Shown piece by piece: positions 16,883-28,200 of a stretch of 64,000 nt of DNA. The stretch lies in NCBI GenBank assembly GCA_934247115.1, contig CAKQIY010000006.1, positions 30,736 through 94,735 on the forward strand, written 5' to 3'. Position numbers and translations under genes: made by a program. Every line of letters begins with the position of its first letter. Position 1 is the first letter of the stretch. The stretch is from an uncultured Coprococcus sp. (GTDB taxonomy: Bacteria; Bacillota; Clostridia; Lachnospirales; Lachnospiraceae). Under the pieces are notes generated by a model. It was not told the DNA's origin. It saw only the letters and a list, made by a program, of their open reading frames with translations, and searched no databases.

Positions 16883-18706
16883 ATGTTTGATTTTGAAGAA
16901 GAGCTTAAGAAACTCCCCCATGTTCCAGGGGTTTATCTCATGCATGATGCAGGAGACCATATTATATATGTAGGTAAAGCCATAGATCTGTATAACAGGG
17001 TTCATCAATACTTCCAGACCGGATATAAGAAGTCCCCAAAGATCCAGAAGATGGTATCCCACATCGCATGGTTTGAATATATCGTCTGTGGTTCTGAGAT
17101 AGAAGCCCTCGTGCTTGAATGCAACCTTATCAAGGAGCACAGACCACACTACAATACGATGCTTACCGATGACAAGGGCTATCCATATATAAGGATAACC
17201 GTCGAGGAGGATTATCCGCGTATTCTGTACAGTCATCAGATGAAAAGAGACCACTCAAAATACTTCGGCCCTTATACCAATTCCAAGGCGGTCAAGGATA
17301 TCATAGAGCTTCTGAAGAAGCTGTATCACATAAGAAGCTGTAGCAGAAATCTTCCAAAAGATATGGGACTTGAACGTCCATGCCTGTACCATCAGATAAA
17401 GCAGTGTGATGCACCATGCCAGGGATATATCTCAAAGGAAGATTACAATAAGAACATTCAAGAGGCCATCAGCTTTTTGAACGGTAATCACGGGCATGTT
17501 GTGCGCGATCTTGAAAAACAGATGAAAGGGCTCGCCGCGGAGATGGAATTTGAACAGGCCGCAGAGATCCGTGACCTTATCAAGAGCATACAGCATATTG
17601 ACTCTACACAGCGTGTCGGAGATACCAGTGCAGATGACCGTGACGTGATCGCCATGGCTACTGATCTTGGCAATGAATGTGTAATCTCCATATTCTTTAT
17701 CCGTTCCGGCAAGATGATCGGACGTGAACACTACCACATGAGCGGCGTGAATGCAGAGGCATACAGCACTATCATGGAATCTTTCCTGAAGCAGTACTAC
17801 GCCTCCACACCATATCTCCCCAAGGAGATAATCATTGAACAGCAGATTGATGACTACAAGGTCATCGAGGAATATCTCAGCGCGCGACGAGGAAGTCAGG
17901 TACATATAGTTATCCCCCAGAAGGGCGACAAGCAGAAGCTGCTGAAGCTGGCCAAAGACAACGCATTCCTCGTCATGAATCAGGATGCAGACAAACTCAA
18001 GCGTGAGCAGGAAAGAACAGAGGGAGCCGCAAACGAGCTGGCACATCTCATCGGAGTTTCTTCAGCCCGCCGTCTGGAAGCCTTTGATATATCACATATC
18101 AGTGGATATCACTCCGTGGCATCCATGGTGGTATTTGAGAATGGCCGTCCTAAGAAGAACGACTACAGAAAGTTCAAGCTCAGAACGATCGACGGCCCGG
18201 ATGATTATGCAAGTATGCGTGAGGTCCTGCTGAGACGTTTCACCGATGAACGTTTCAACATATATCCCGATGTTCTCATGATGGACGGCGGCCGTGGTCA
18301 GGTAAACATCGCTCTTGATGTCCTGAATGAACTGAAACTGGATATTCCTGTATGTGGAATGGTCAAGGATGACCACCATCGTACAAGAGGCCTGTATTAC
18401 AATAACAAAGAGATTGAGTTTCCGCCAGGAACTCAAGCCTTCAATATGATCACAAGACTTCAGGACGAAGCACACCGCTTTGCAATCGAATACCACAGAA
18501 GTCTGAGAAGTAAATCACAGATTCACTCCGTTCTGGATGACATAGAAGGAATAGGCCCGGCAAGAAGAAAGGCACTTCTGGCCTACTTCAAGGATATAGA
18601 CAAGATAAAGACCGCTGCCATTGCGGATCTCGAGATACCTTCTGGCATGAACAGAGCTGCCGCTCAGGCTGTATATGATTTCTTCCACAGTGGCAATCAC
18701 AGCTGA
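16883..18706 (+). CDS. uvrC: Excinuclease ABC subunit C
   Basis: 607 residues from the ATG at 16883, preceded by GAGGTGATTATA; a longer reading from 16844 overlaps the predicted promoter. UvrC makes both incisions in nucleotide excision repair together with UvrA and UvrB. The order is a GIY-YIG nuclease domain (GVYLMHDAGDHIIYVGKA, about residues 15-35), a UvrB-binding UVR motif (EKQMKGLAAEMEFEQAAEIRD), an RNase H-like endonuclease domain (AFDISHISGYHSVASMVVFE and DVLMMDGGRGQVNIA), and C-terminal HhH motifs (IEGIGPARRKALLAYF). It is one of few plus-strand genes here and is followed by the nucleotidase gene. Confidence 0.97.
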   Translation: MFDFEEELKKLPHVPGVYLMHDAGDHIIYVGKAIDLYNRVHQYFQTGYKKSPKIQKMVSHIAWFEYIVCGSEIEALVLECNLIKEHRPHYNTMLTDDKGYPYIRITVEEDYPRILYSHQMKRDHSKYFGPYTNSKAVKDIIELLKKLYHIRSCSRNLPKDMGLERPCLYHQIKQCDAPCQGYISKEDYNKNIQEAISFLNGNHGHVVRDLEKQMKGLAAEMEFEQAAEIRDLIKSIQHIDSTQRVGDTSADDRDVIAMATDLGNECVISIFFIRSGKMIGREHYHMSGVNAEAYSTIMESFLKQYYASTPYLPKEIIIEQQIDDYKVIEEYLSARRGSQVHIVIPQKGDKQKLLKLAKDNAFLVMNQDADKLKREQERTEGAANELAHLIGVSSARRLEAFDISHISGYHSVASMVVFENGRPKKNDYRKFKLRTIDGPDDYASMREVLLRRFTDERFNIYPDVLMMDGGRGQVNIALDVLNELKLDIPVCGMVKDDHHRTRGLYYNNKEIEFPPGTQAFNMITRLQDEAHRFAIEYHRSLRSKSQIHSVLDDIEGIGPARRKALLAYFKDIDKIKTAAIADLEIPSGMNRAAAQAVYDFFHSGNHS

Positions 18707-18765
18707 TATCTGTTGCTCAGTAGCATCAGTTATTATTTAAATATTTACTTTATGAGGTTTTACAG

Positions 18766-19368
18766 ATGGAATACAATTTTTTTGCACTTATATCAAGAAT
18801 GAAATACATTGACAGATGGGCTCTCATGCGGAACAACCGCGAAGAAAATCTGTGTGAACACTGCCTGGAGGTGAGCATGATCGCTCATGCCCTGGCAACC
18901 ATCGGCAATGTCAGATACAACAAACACCTGAACGCCGACAGAGCAGCACTCATAGGTCTGTACCATGACGCTTCAGAGATTATCACCGGCGACATGCCCA
19001 CACCGGTAAAGTACTACAACAACGATATACGGAACGCTTTTAAGGACGTCGAGGATGTTGCATGCCACACCCTTCTGGACAAACTTCCGGATGACCTAAA
19101 AGCTGCATACACGCCAATTTTCTTCAAGGATGAATCAGATGATGATGACGTATATCTCTGGAAGCTTGTCAAAGCTGCTGATAAGCTGTCTGCACTCATC
19201 AAGTGCATGGAGGAAACGGGATCAGGTAACACTGAATTTTCCAGTGCCATGAGTACCATCATGAATTCAGTGTCAAAAATGGCTGACACCTATCCCGAGG
19301 TGAATGATTTCGTATGCCAGTTTCTGCCATCTTATGGTAAGACACTTGACGAACTCCAGGATATATAG
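18766..19368 (+). CDS. yfbR: YfbR-type HD-domain 5'-deoxynucleotidase
   Basis: 200 residues that parallel E. coli YfbR closely. The protein starts NFFALISRMKYIDRWALMRN, keeps EENLCEHCLEVSMIAHAL, and has LYHDASEIITGDMPTPVKYY. The HD metal ligands are His32, His67-Asp68 and Asp139 in KLVKAADKLSA. YfbR removes phosphate from deoxyribonucleoside 5'-monophosphates and helps set the dNTP pool. The gene follows uvrC by 59 nt with no terminator between and ends at a strong terminator, so it is probably co-transcribed with the repair gene. Confidence 0.9.
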   Translation: MEYNFFALISRMKYIDRWALMRNNREENLCEHCLEVSMIAHALATIGNVRYNKHLNADRAALIGLYHDASEIITGDMPTPVKYYNNDIRNAFKDVEDVACHTLLDKLPDDLKAAYTPIFFKDESDDDDVYLWKLVKAADKLSALIKCMEETGSGNTEFSSAMSTIMNSVSKMADTYPEVNDFVCQFLPSYGKTLDELQDI

Positions 19369-19374
19369 AGAAAT

Positions 19375-19415
19375 ATGGCCCATATCACAAAATGATATGG
19401 GCCATTCCTCTTTTT
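19375..19415 (+). terminator. Intrinsic terminator of uvrC-yfbR
   Basis: A 12-bp perfect stem (19375-19386 with 19394-19405) with a 7-nt loop is followed by TCCTCTTTTT on the plus strand. It lies between convergent yfbR and ftsH, and the stem could also end ftsH transcripts. Confidence 0.92.
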
Positions 19416-19425
19416 ACGTTTCTTT

Positions 19426-21297
19426 TTATTCTTCCGCGGTCTGCGGCTCAACCCTGTTAAGGATCTCCATAAACTCCTTACCTGTTATGGATTCTTTCTC
19501 TATAAGATATCTGGCAATCTCATCCAATGCATCCATGTGCTGTGCCAGTATACTCTTCGCCTCTTCATAAGCCTTTTTGAGCTGGTTCTTTATCTCCTCA
19601 TCAACCTTTGCCGCGGTCACATCGGAACATTGAAGCACCGCATTACGGTCAAGATACTTTCCCTGCACAGTCTCAAGCTGCATGAGTCCAAACTGATCAG
19701 ACATTCCATACATGGTTATCATAGTCCTGACAGTCTTTGTGGCCTGTTCTATATCATTCGCCGCACCGGTCGTCACCGAATCAAACTTCAGTTCCTCCGC
19801 CGCACGTCCGCCAAGAGTTGTTATGACATTGGCCTCAAGCTCAGCTTTAGTCTCCATGTATTTCTCTTCATCGGGCACCTGCCATACATAGCCCAGAGAA
19901 CCCATGGTTCTTGGAACTATAGTGATCCTCTGTACAGGCTCCGTATGCTTTTGAAGAGCAACAAGAAGTGCATGTCCAACTTCATGGTAGGCTACCACCT
20001 TCTTCTCCTGTTCTCCAAGCAGCTTGCCCTTCTTTTCTTTTCCTGCAAACACAAGCTCCACCGCGCCTATCAGATCTGCTTGCGATACAGCACTTCTCCC
20101 CGATCTGACGGCTGTGAGGGCTGCTTCATTTATTATGTTCGCAAGGTCTGCTCCAACCGCACCTGCAGTTGCAAGCGCAAGCTCCCTCAGATTCACAGAC
20201 TCATCCATCTTGACATTTTTTGAATGAACCTTGAGGGTGTCTATTCTTCCCTGCAGATCTGGTTTCTCCACAATGACACGTCTGTCAAACCTTCCAGGTC
20301 TGAGCAGTGCCTTATCAAGCGTTTCCGGCCTGTTTGTAGCAGCCAGTATCACGATTCCCTTGGACGTATCAAATCCATCCATCTCAGCCAGGAGCTGATT
20401 CAGAGTCTGCTCACGCTCTGAATCTCCACCTCTCACACTGTCCCTGCTCTGACCTATCGCATCTATCTCATCTATAAATATGATACAAGGAGCCATATCC
20501 GCAGCCTGTTTGAACAGATCCCTGACTCTCGACGCACCGACTCCCACATACATCTCCACAAAACTCGAACCAGACATTGAGAAGAACGGAACATTTGCCT
20601 CCCCCGCAACAGCCTTCGCCAGAAGTGTCTTACCTGTACCCGGAGGACCTACCAACAGTGCTCCCTTCGGCAGCTTTGCTCCTATCTCCAGATACCTCTT
20701 CGGATTGTGCAGGAAATCAACCATCTCTGTAAGAGATTCCTTAGCCTCATCCTCTCCTGCAACGTCCGCAAATGTAACGCCGGTCTTCTTCTCCATATAG
20801 ACCTTTGCACCAGACTTTCCGAATCCCATCATTCCACTTCTCTTTGTTATAAGTGAGAGGAACAGATAGAATGCAGCTATCATGACCACATAGGATAATA
20901 TGGTTCCCACCATGGCCGATCCGCTCTCATCCTTGCCCTCATATGTTGTGGCATACTTCTCATGGGCTGTTTTCAGCCGATCTGCAAGCTTGTCATCATT
21001 TATCCTCACCGTTATATAGGTGTTCTTATCCAGATTGCCATCAGAGTCCTTCGACGTAAATTTTATCTTCTTTGAATAAATCTCTGCACTGTCTATCTCG
21101 CCGGACTCAAGCATCTCCACAAATCCGCTGTATGGGATCTCCTTCTTTGTTCCATTTGTTATCTGATCATATGCCCGCCAGCAGAGCAGTGTCATGATCA
21201 CTGAAATGACAAGCATTACTATCACATTCCTGTTCTTATTCCTGCCGCCATCTCCTCCGCCTTTTTTATCTTTATCTTCCTGAGTGTTATTTTCCAA
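19426..21297 (-). CDS. ftsH: ATP-dependent zinc metalloprotease FtsH
   Basis: About 623 residues from a TTG at 21295-21297 that lies 7 nt after AAGGAG. ATG codons at 21315 and 21303 are in frame but badly spaced from that site. FtsH is a membrane-anchored hexamer that degrades misfolded membrane proteins and some regulators. Two membrane segments (VIVMLVISVIMTLLCW and ILSYVVMIAAFYLFLSLI) flank an extracytoplasmic domain. The AAA module has Walker A GPPGTGKTLLAKAV, Walker B CIIFIDEIDAIG and the arginine-finger region ATNRPETLDKALLRPGRFD. The protease zinc site is HEVGH. Confidence 0.96.
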   Translation of the reverse strand: MENNTQEDKDKKGGGDGGRNKNRNVIVMLVISVIMTLLCWRAYDQITNGTKKEIPYSGFVEMLESGEIDSAEIYSKKIKFTSKDSDGNLDKNTYITVRINDDKLADRLKTAHEKYATTYEGKDESGSAMVGTILSYVVMIAAFYLFLSLITKRSGMMGFGKSGAKVYMEKKTGVTFADVAGEDEAKESLTEMVDFLHNPKRYLEIGAKLPKGALLVGPPGTGKTLLAKAVAGEANVPFFSMSGSSFVEMYVGVGASRVRDLFKQAADMAPCIIFIDEIDAIGQSRDSVRGGDSEREQTLNQLLAEMDGFDTSKGIVILAATNRPETLDKALLRPGRFDRRVIVEKPDLQGRIDTLKVHSKNVKMDESVNLRELALATAGAVGADLANIINEAALTAVRSGRSAVSQADLIGAVELVFAGKEKKGKLLGEQEKKVVAYHEVGHALLVALQKHTEPVQRITIVPRTMGSLGYVWQVPDEEKYMETKAELEANVITTLGGRAAEELKFDSVTTGAANDIEQATKTVRTMITMYGMSDQFGLMQLETVQGKYLDRNAVLQCSDVTAAKVDEEIKNQLKKAYEEAKSILAQHMDALDEIARYLIEKESITGKEFMEILNRVEPQTAEE

Positions 21298-21334
21298 TTT
21301 CATTCTCCTTTTCATTCAACTACTGATAGATAAG

Positions 21335-21363
21335 ACTTTAATTCTATTTATTTTATAAGTCAA
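21335..21363 (-). promoter_or_regulatory. Possible promoter of ftsH
   Basis: TTGACT (21358-21363), 17 nt, then TAAAGT (21335-21340) on the minus strand. The -10 box is imperfect. Confidence 0.45.
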
Positions 21364-21407
21364 GTAAACTGTTGTTTAGATTTTGATATTTTCCATGTGT
21401 CCATTTC

Positions 21408-21437
21408 TTGACATTTCTCCTTTTGCCGGAGTACACT
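21408..21437 (+). promoter_or_regulatory. Promoter of the phospholipase C-like gene
   Basis: TTGACA (21408-21413), an 18-nt spacer and TACACT (21432-21437). Transcription would start near 21444, about 15 nt before the ATG at 21459. Confidence 0.7.
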
Positions 21438-21458
21438 CTCGGTGAAAGGAGACGGAAT

Positions 21459-22136
21459 ATGCCAGGTTATATGATGCATTTATGTGAAAGTGAATATATT
21501 CTGAGAAGAGTAACCAGCATCCACGGAGATCTGTTTCGTCTTGGATCAGTACTTCCTGATGCCGTGACTGACAAGGCACAGACCCACTTCCACTCTTCGT
21601 GGCAGAAGGATCTGATAACCAAGTACCCTGACATGTCCTGGATCATCAACAAATACCCTGTATGCGATATGACTGCTGCCGATCTGGGAGCTCTGGCTCA
21701 TCTTCATCTGGACAGCTTATATGTGGAACGCTTCTGGCCACAGTTCTTTCGATTTGAAGCCAGCGACAACCGCCCCACCTGTGTCACATCAGACATAGAT
21801 CATGTGCGCATGACCAGCAGAAGTATGCAGCCCGCGGATACACTTATACCATTCAAAGTATTTTTCTCCGAGGAATATTTCTATGGCGATTACAATGTAA
21901 CCAACCCTGTTTTCATGTCAGATTTCTCTCCATCCATACCTGAGGTGAAGGAGATAGATCTGTCAATAGCAGAATGCCGGGCATTTTCACCCCAGAAGCT
22001 CAGAGCTGACCTTGAACATTTTATATCCTGCCCTGCACCGCCTGATGGTGGTATGACCAGGGTTTTCCCATATGAAGAATTAAAACAGTTCATCATAAGC
22101 TCCGCCGATGAATTTATCCATGAATATATTCTGTGA
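21459..22136 (+). CDS. Zinc-dependent phospholipase C-like protein
   Basis: 225 residues from the ATG at 21459, preceded by AAAGGAGACGGAAT. The upstream extension is excluded because it overlaps the promoter. The N-terminus MPGYMMHLCESEYILRR followed by DLFRLGSVLPDAVTDKAQTHFH matches the start of zinc-dependent phospholipase C/S1-P1-nuclease-like proteins, with His and Asp as likely metal ligands (also LGALAHLHLDSLYVERFW). There is no signal peptide, so a cytoplasmic hydrolase is likely rather than a secreted lipase. The substrate is unknown. It is a single-gene plus-strand unit between divergent ftsH and the convergent giant gene. Confidence 0.6.
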   Translation: MPGYMMHLCESEYILRRVTSIHGDLFRLGSVLPDAVTDKAQTHFHSSWQKDLITKYPDMSWIINKYPVCDMTAADLGALAHLHLDSLYVERFWPQFFRFEASDNRPTCVTSDIDHVRMTSRSMQPADTLIPFKVFFSEEYFYGDYNVTNPVFMSDFSPSIPEVKEIDLSIAECRAFSPQKLRADLEHFISCPAPPDGGMTRVFPYEELKQFIISSADEFIHEYIL

Positions 22137-22166
22137 TAAAGTGCGATGATTATATATCAACATTTT

Positions 22167-22228
22167 AAAAAAAGCATTCCAGCCGGATGTGTCTGTCTCC
22201 AGACACGTCCAACCGGAATGCTTTTTTT
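22167..22228. terminator. Bidirectional intrinsic terminator between convergent genes
   Basis: AAAAAAAGCATTCC and its complement GGAATGCTTTTTTT enclose a further GCCGG/CCGG helix and a long loop with GTGTCTG/CAGACAC. It has U-runs on both strands and lies between the phospholipase C-like gene and the giant repeat gene. Confidence 0.92.
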
Positions 22229-22239
22229 CGTATTACGAT

Positions 22240-25200
22240 TTACTTTACCGTAATTTTCTTAACTGTTGAATATTGGCTCATGTATGTCTTTCCACCCAGC
22301 TTCTTGTATGATACTACCTTGAAGTAATAGGTCTTTCCCTTTTTCAGGTTTTTCTTTACATACTTTGTAGTCGAGCCATTGTTAATTGTTGCCACTCGGC
22401 TGTATCTGCCCTTCTGTGATGTGGACATATACACGATATATCCACCTGCACCGCTTGCTTTTCTCCACGAAATAGTTGCCTGACCCTTCTGTGCACTCAC
22501 TGTTACCAGCGGTGTTGCCGGGGTCGTAACTGCAGTGATCTTCGTTCCAGGATTCTGAACCCTGGATCCACGTACACTCTTGTATGCAACAACCTTATAT
22601 GTATATGTCGTTCCACCCTTGAGTCCCGAGCTTACAAATACCACACGGCTTCTGCTCATGCTTGATATAACCTTGATCAGCTTTGCATTTTTGCCAGAAT
22701 ATCTATAAACCATATAACCATCTGCATTACTTACCTTATCCCATGCAAGAGTTATTGAACCACTGCTTCTCGCTGTCACCTTGAGATTCTTAACCGCCGA
22801 TGGTGTTGTCATGATATTTGCGGTCGTTTCTGCTCCTGTCAGCTTCTTGCTGCCACGCTTCTTGTACGCAACAACCTTAAAGTTATATGTGGTTACTGCT
22901 TTAAGTCCTGTTATATTGTATGAAGTTCCTGTGACATTCTTCACCAGCTTATATTTACCAGATACCTTCCTGTACACACTGTATCCGGTTGCACCATTTA
23001 CACTGTTCCACTTTAAGGTTATGTTCTTATCCGATCTTGTACTATAAGTAAGCCCCTTAACCTTTGCTGGAACCGTAAATGTATCAACGATCGTCTTATC
23101 ACTGAATATAAGCTTTCCGTCTGCTGTCTTTACATATGATGAAACAGCATATCTGTAATCAGCTCCGGCAGACAGGCCTGTTAAAGTATAGCTTGTATCT
23201 GTCAATGTTTTGACCAGAACATAGTTCTTCTTGCCTGTATCATATCTGTAAATCCTATATCCTCTTACAAGCTTATCCTTTGTCCATGTCAGCTTCAACG
23301 ATTTTGTCGTCTCCCCTGATGCCTTGAGTCCCTTGACCTTGGCCGGACGGATATTAAATGTTACGCTCTTAGTTCCATAGAAGTTGTTAGTGCCAGTGAT
23401 CGTGATCTTTGCCACACCCGGTTTGATATTGTTCGTATATTTTACCGAGTATTCCTTTGGATTTATCACTGTGTTGCCGATCTTCACACTGAAGGTCTGG
23501 GTTATTGCAGATCCAGTGTATGCCTTATCTTTGACACCTGTCACAGTAGCATTTGATATGTCAAATGCCTTTATTCTGAACTGCTTTGTGATACTGCCCT
23601 TGTAATCACCATAGAACTTCATGGTCCATGACGCCTTGCTTGTTCTTGTCATGGTTATTCCGCTGTTGTTCTGATAGGTCATGCTGTAATCTCTGCCTTC
23701 CTGCAGAACCAGTCTTCCCCATGTTACCTTTACATTGTCAAATTTGAACGCCTTACCCTTGTATGTTACCTCATTCTCTGTTCCGGTTATCACTGCCGTG
23801 TCACTTATATCTACTCTGTTAATTACAAAACTCTTCTTTACTGAATCTGTGTAATTTCCAGCTCCGGTTATTGTGATCGCTGCTGTACCGGCGTGAATAT
23901 TATTCTCATACTTAACTGTGTAATCCGTTCCCTGGGTCAAAATAACTCCATCCACCTTCACAGTCATATCCTGTGTTATTGGATTGCCTGTGAATGACTT
24001 GGCTGTTATACCTGCCACGTCTGCATCTGCAATGCTCTTTCTTGTTATCGCAAAGTATCTTGTAACTGAATCCTTGTAATTACCCTTTCCTGTTACAACA
24101 ACCTTTGCCCTTGCCGTGGCATCTGTATTCATATCGTAGCTCAATACGTAATCAACATCCTCAGTCAGGACACGATCTCCGTTCTTTACTGTCACTACAG
24201 GTACGATCTGGCCTCCATTGTACTCTGCCGATGCACTGCATACAACGCTGCAGTTCTTGATGCTTCTTGCTGTTATCTCAAAGCTTCCTGTGATGATTCC
24301 TGTGTAGTTGCCCTTTCCTGTTACTTTTATACCAGCTGTTCCAACTTCTATATTGTTCTCGTATGAAACCGTGTAATCATCCGCAGAAAGAACCACTCCG
24401 TCAGATGTAACCATAACTACAGGCGTCACCTCATCACCGGTATACTCTGTAGCTTCAGCCACTGCCGTTGCACCATCCAGTGCCTTTGGCACAATACTGA
24501 ATTCTGCGGATACGCTTCCAGTGTAATTGGACTGGCTTCCCGCTGTTGCTGTAACTGTAGCTGTTCCTACATTTACATTTGCCGTATATCTGACTATGAA
24601 GTCTGCAATCTCATCATCATCAAGTACAAATGTTCCATCAGTGCTCTGTATTCCTGCAGCAGCAGGTGTAAGTGCCTTGCCCGTATAGGTCAGACTCTTC
24701 TTCATAAGATCCATCACATAACCTGATACATTTCTTCTTGTTATAACAAATGTAGTTGTCTTTGAGCTTACAAAGCTGCCATAACCTGTGATTGTCACAG
24801 TTGCCGTTCCTACATTGTAGTTATTGCTGTATGACACCTTGTAATCTGTTCCCTCCACAAGTGTTCTGCCTCCATATGTGACATTCACTGCAGGAGTTAT
24901 GTTCTTCTTTGCAAATTCCTGATCTGCTATAGCTGTGATCTTTGCACCACTTATATTGATAGGATCCTTTGTGATCGTAAACTCTCTGTATACAGTTCCA
25001 GTGAAGCTTCCCTTACCAGTTATCGTTGCCTTTGCCGGCTCTCCTGATCCTGTCGCCTCTATATTGTTGCTGTATGTGATCTCGTAATCCACATCTTCCA
25101 CAAGGGTTATATCGCCATATGATACTGAAATCTCCGGCTCTATCACCTTTCCGGTGTAAATCTGACCCGGAATCTCACTTACATGACAGTCATCAATGCT

Positions 25201-28200
25201 TCTTCTGGTGATTGCAAAGTATCTTATAACGCTTCCGACATAGTTGCCAGCTCCTGTTATTCTAATCTCTGCATTGTCTGTCACATTCTTATTGCCACTA
25301 TATGATACAGTGTAATCCCTGCCATTTACCAGAAGTTCATCACCGTACATAACCTTGAGACCGGCAAACGTTATCTCTCTGCCAGTATATGGCACGCTCT
25401 CCCTGATGCCTGTTATCTCGGCATCAGCTATATCTGCGCCTCCGATCACAAATGTCCTGCTGGCGGTACCGGTATAGTTACCCTTTCCAGTGACCTCCAC
25501 AACCGCAGATGTAGTTACGCTTGTATTATTCCTATAGCTTACCGTGTAATCTCTGCCTTCCACAAGCTCATTCTGACCATCTGTCACTGTCAGCTTTGGC
25601 GTAACCGGATTGCCGGTGTAGCTCTGTGCGTCTATGCTCTTTATCTCTGCAAGTGAGATATCCCTTGCTGTGATATCGAACTCTTCCACAGCCGTTCCTG
25701 TGTAATTACCTGTACCTGTGATCGTCACAGATGCTTTTTCTGTATCCGTTGTCACATTTACATTATCACTGTAGTCAACTGTATAATCAACATCCTCAAC
25801 AAGTGTCACTCCGCCAAGTACAACCATAACTGCAGGAGTGAGTGCCTTGCCTGTATATCTCGCAGGCGCTACAGTGATATCTGCATCTGTAAGCTTTCTT
25901 GGACTGATCTTGAATCTTGCTGTTGTGCTTCCACTGTAGTTGCCCATTCCTGTGATGGTAAGAACTGCACCGTCAGTAACATTTACATTGTTGCTGAAAT
26001 CTGCTCTGTAATCTGTACCTTCAACAAGTGACCTTCCACCAAGTGTAACTGTATGCTCAGGCATAACCGCCTCGCCAGTGTATACGCCATTATCTACTCT
26101 GACAACTGAATTGCTCACCGACGTTCCAACTATAGTGAATGTCCTGCTGACACTTCCTGTGAATCCTTCTCCCGGCAACGCTGATATCGTAACCTTTCCT
26201 GTTCCGACATTGACATTGTCCGAATACTGAATCTCAAGATTATCAAAGTTATCCACTGCAACTGATACACCGGCTCTCTTCACTGTAAATGAACTGATCT
26301 GCGGCTTAACTGCTGTTCCGGTATATGGATATGAATCAGCGTTGAGTACCAGCTGTCCGTCGCTTATATCTACTGGCTTGATCTTGAACTTTGCGGATAC
26401 CGATCCGGTATTGGAATTGATACCCTTTGCTGTGACAGTTGCTGTTCCCTCATCTGTGTTGTCCACATATACAAGTGCATAATCCACACCATTTGCCAGT
26501 GTCTTTCCTGCAAGTGTGACTGTCACCTCAGGAGTCAGCGGCTGTCCGAAATTGTACAGCTGATCACCTATGCTGCTTATGACTGCCTTTGATATATCGG
26601 CAAGCTTCTTTGATATTGCAAAGCTTACAACTGTCTCTCCTGTATAATTACCACAACCTGTAATCTTTATCTCAGCAGGAGAATCCTCAGTTGTTACATT
26701 TACATTGTTTCTGTATCCAACTGTATAATCGGTTCCCGCCTTAAGTATGTTACTGCCGTCTCTTACTGTTACCTCAGGCTTTATCTCCTTGCCTGTGTAC
26801 AACTGACCTCCAACAGAATCCACGCTGCATCCGCTTATGCTCTTTGCAGTAATACTGAATATGCGTGATATCTCACCACTGTAATTACCTGCACCTGTTA
26901 TTCTTATCTTTGCACTATCAGTTACATTAATATTGTTCTCGTAGGCTATCGTATAGTCCACATCCTCTGACAGTTTCCTGTCATCAAGTACCACCTGTAT
27001 GCTGCCTACAGTTATTGCTTTTCCTGTATATACAACTCTGTCAGGTATTCCTGTAACCTCCGCATCTGCAAGAGTTACACTCTTTATCACGAAAGTCTTC
27101 TCCACGGTTCCGGAGTAATTGCCCTTTCCTGCCACTATGACTCTGGCTTCATCTGAGGCTTCTATATTGTTCTCATATATGACTGTGTAATCCGTTCCCA
27201 CTGTAAGCTTTTCTCCGCCAAGAGTCACGCTTACATTTGGTCTGATCTCGCTGCCATCATACTTCTGATCTGATATATCGCTTATCACCGCTCCAGATAT
27301 ATCCTTAGCTGTGATATCAAATGTACCACTGACCGCACCACGATAATTTCCAATTCCCTTTATCGTTACTGCCGCCTTTGATTTTGCTGTAGTTACGTTG
27401 ATATTGTTGCTGTAGCTTATCTCATAATCAATGCCCGCATTTAATATCTCTCCATCGAGTGTAACAACCGCATCAGGTGTCAGCGCCTTGCCTGTGTAAA
27501 CTACTGATGCAACACCGATCTCCGCCTTACCAAGATCTCTGGCTGTTATCTCAAAGTATCCGACAATGGTTCCCTTATAGTTGCCTGTACCGGTAACTGT
27601 AACCATCGCCTTTGTTCCCACATTCACATTGTTGCTGTAGCTTACCTTATAATCAGCACCGCTCTTAAGCTTTCTGCCATTCATTGTGACTGAGCAGTCC
27701 GGTGTCAGTGCTAATCCTGTGTACTCACAAGGACTGACATCTATAGCTGCATCTGTTATATCTACACCTGATATCGTGAATTCCTTTGAGAACTTTCCTG
27801 TAAATCCATGTCCTGAAACCGCTGTGATCTCAACCACTGCAGTTCCCACATCAACATTATCCTTGTATGAAATCTCAAACGCATCCATGGATGTAACTGC
27901 AGCTGCAGCTCCATTCCTCTTTACAGTTATCATTGTCACCGCAGGACACACGGCTGATCCTGTGTACTCATATACATCCTGGGCAAGAGCTGCCTCGGCA
28001 TCTGTTATATCTATAGGCAGGATAGCAAATGTCTCACTTACAGATCCTGTGTTTTTGTTGATTCCATTTGCCTTTATTGTGGCAGTTCCTTCATTGAAGT
28101 TGTTGATGTATACCAGCTCATAATCAACATCCCTTGTCAGCTCTTTTCCATTGTAGGTAAGTGTTACATCAGGTCTTATTGCATTTCCAAAATCATAATA

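Noticed and set aside
21408..21458. N-terminal extension of the phospholipase C-like protein
   Set aside because: The upstream ATG overlaps a TTGACA promoter box and lacks a ribosome binding site; the ATG at 21459 has AAAGGAG.
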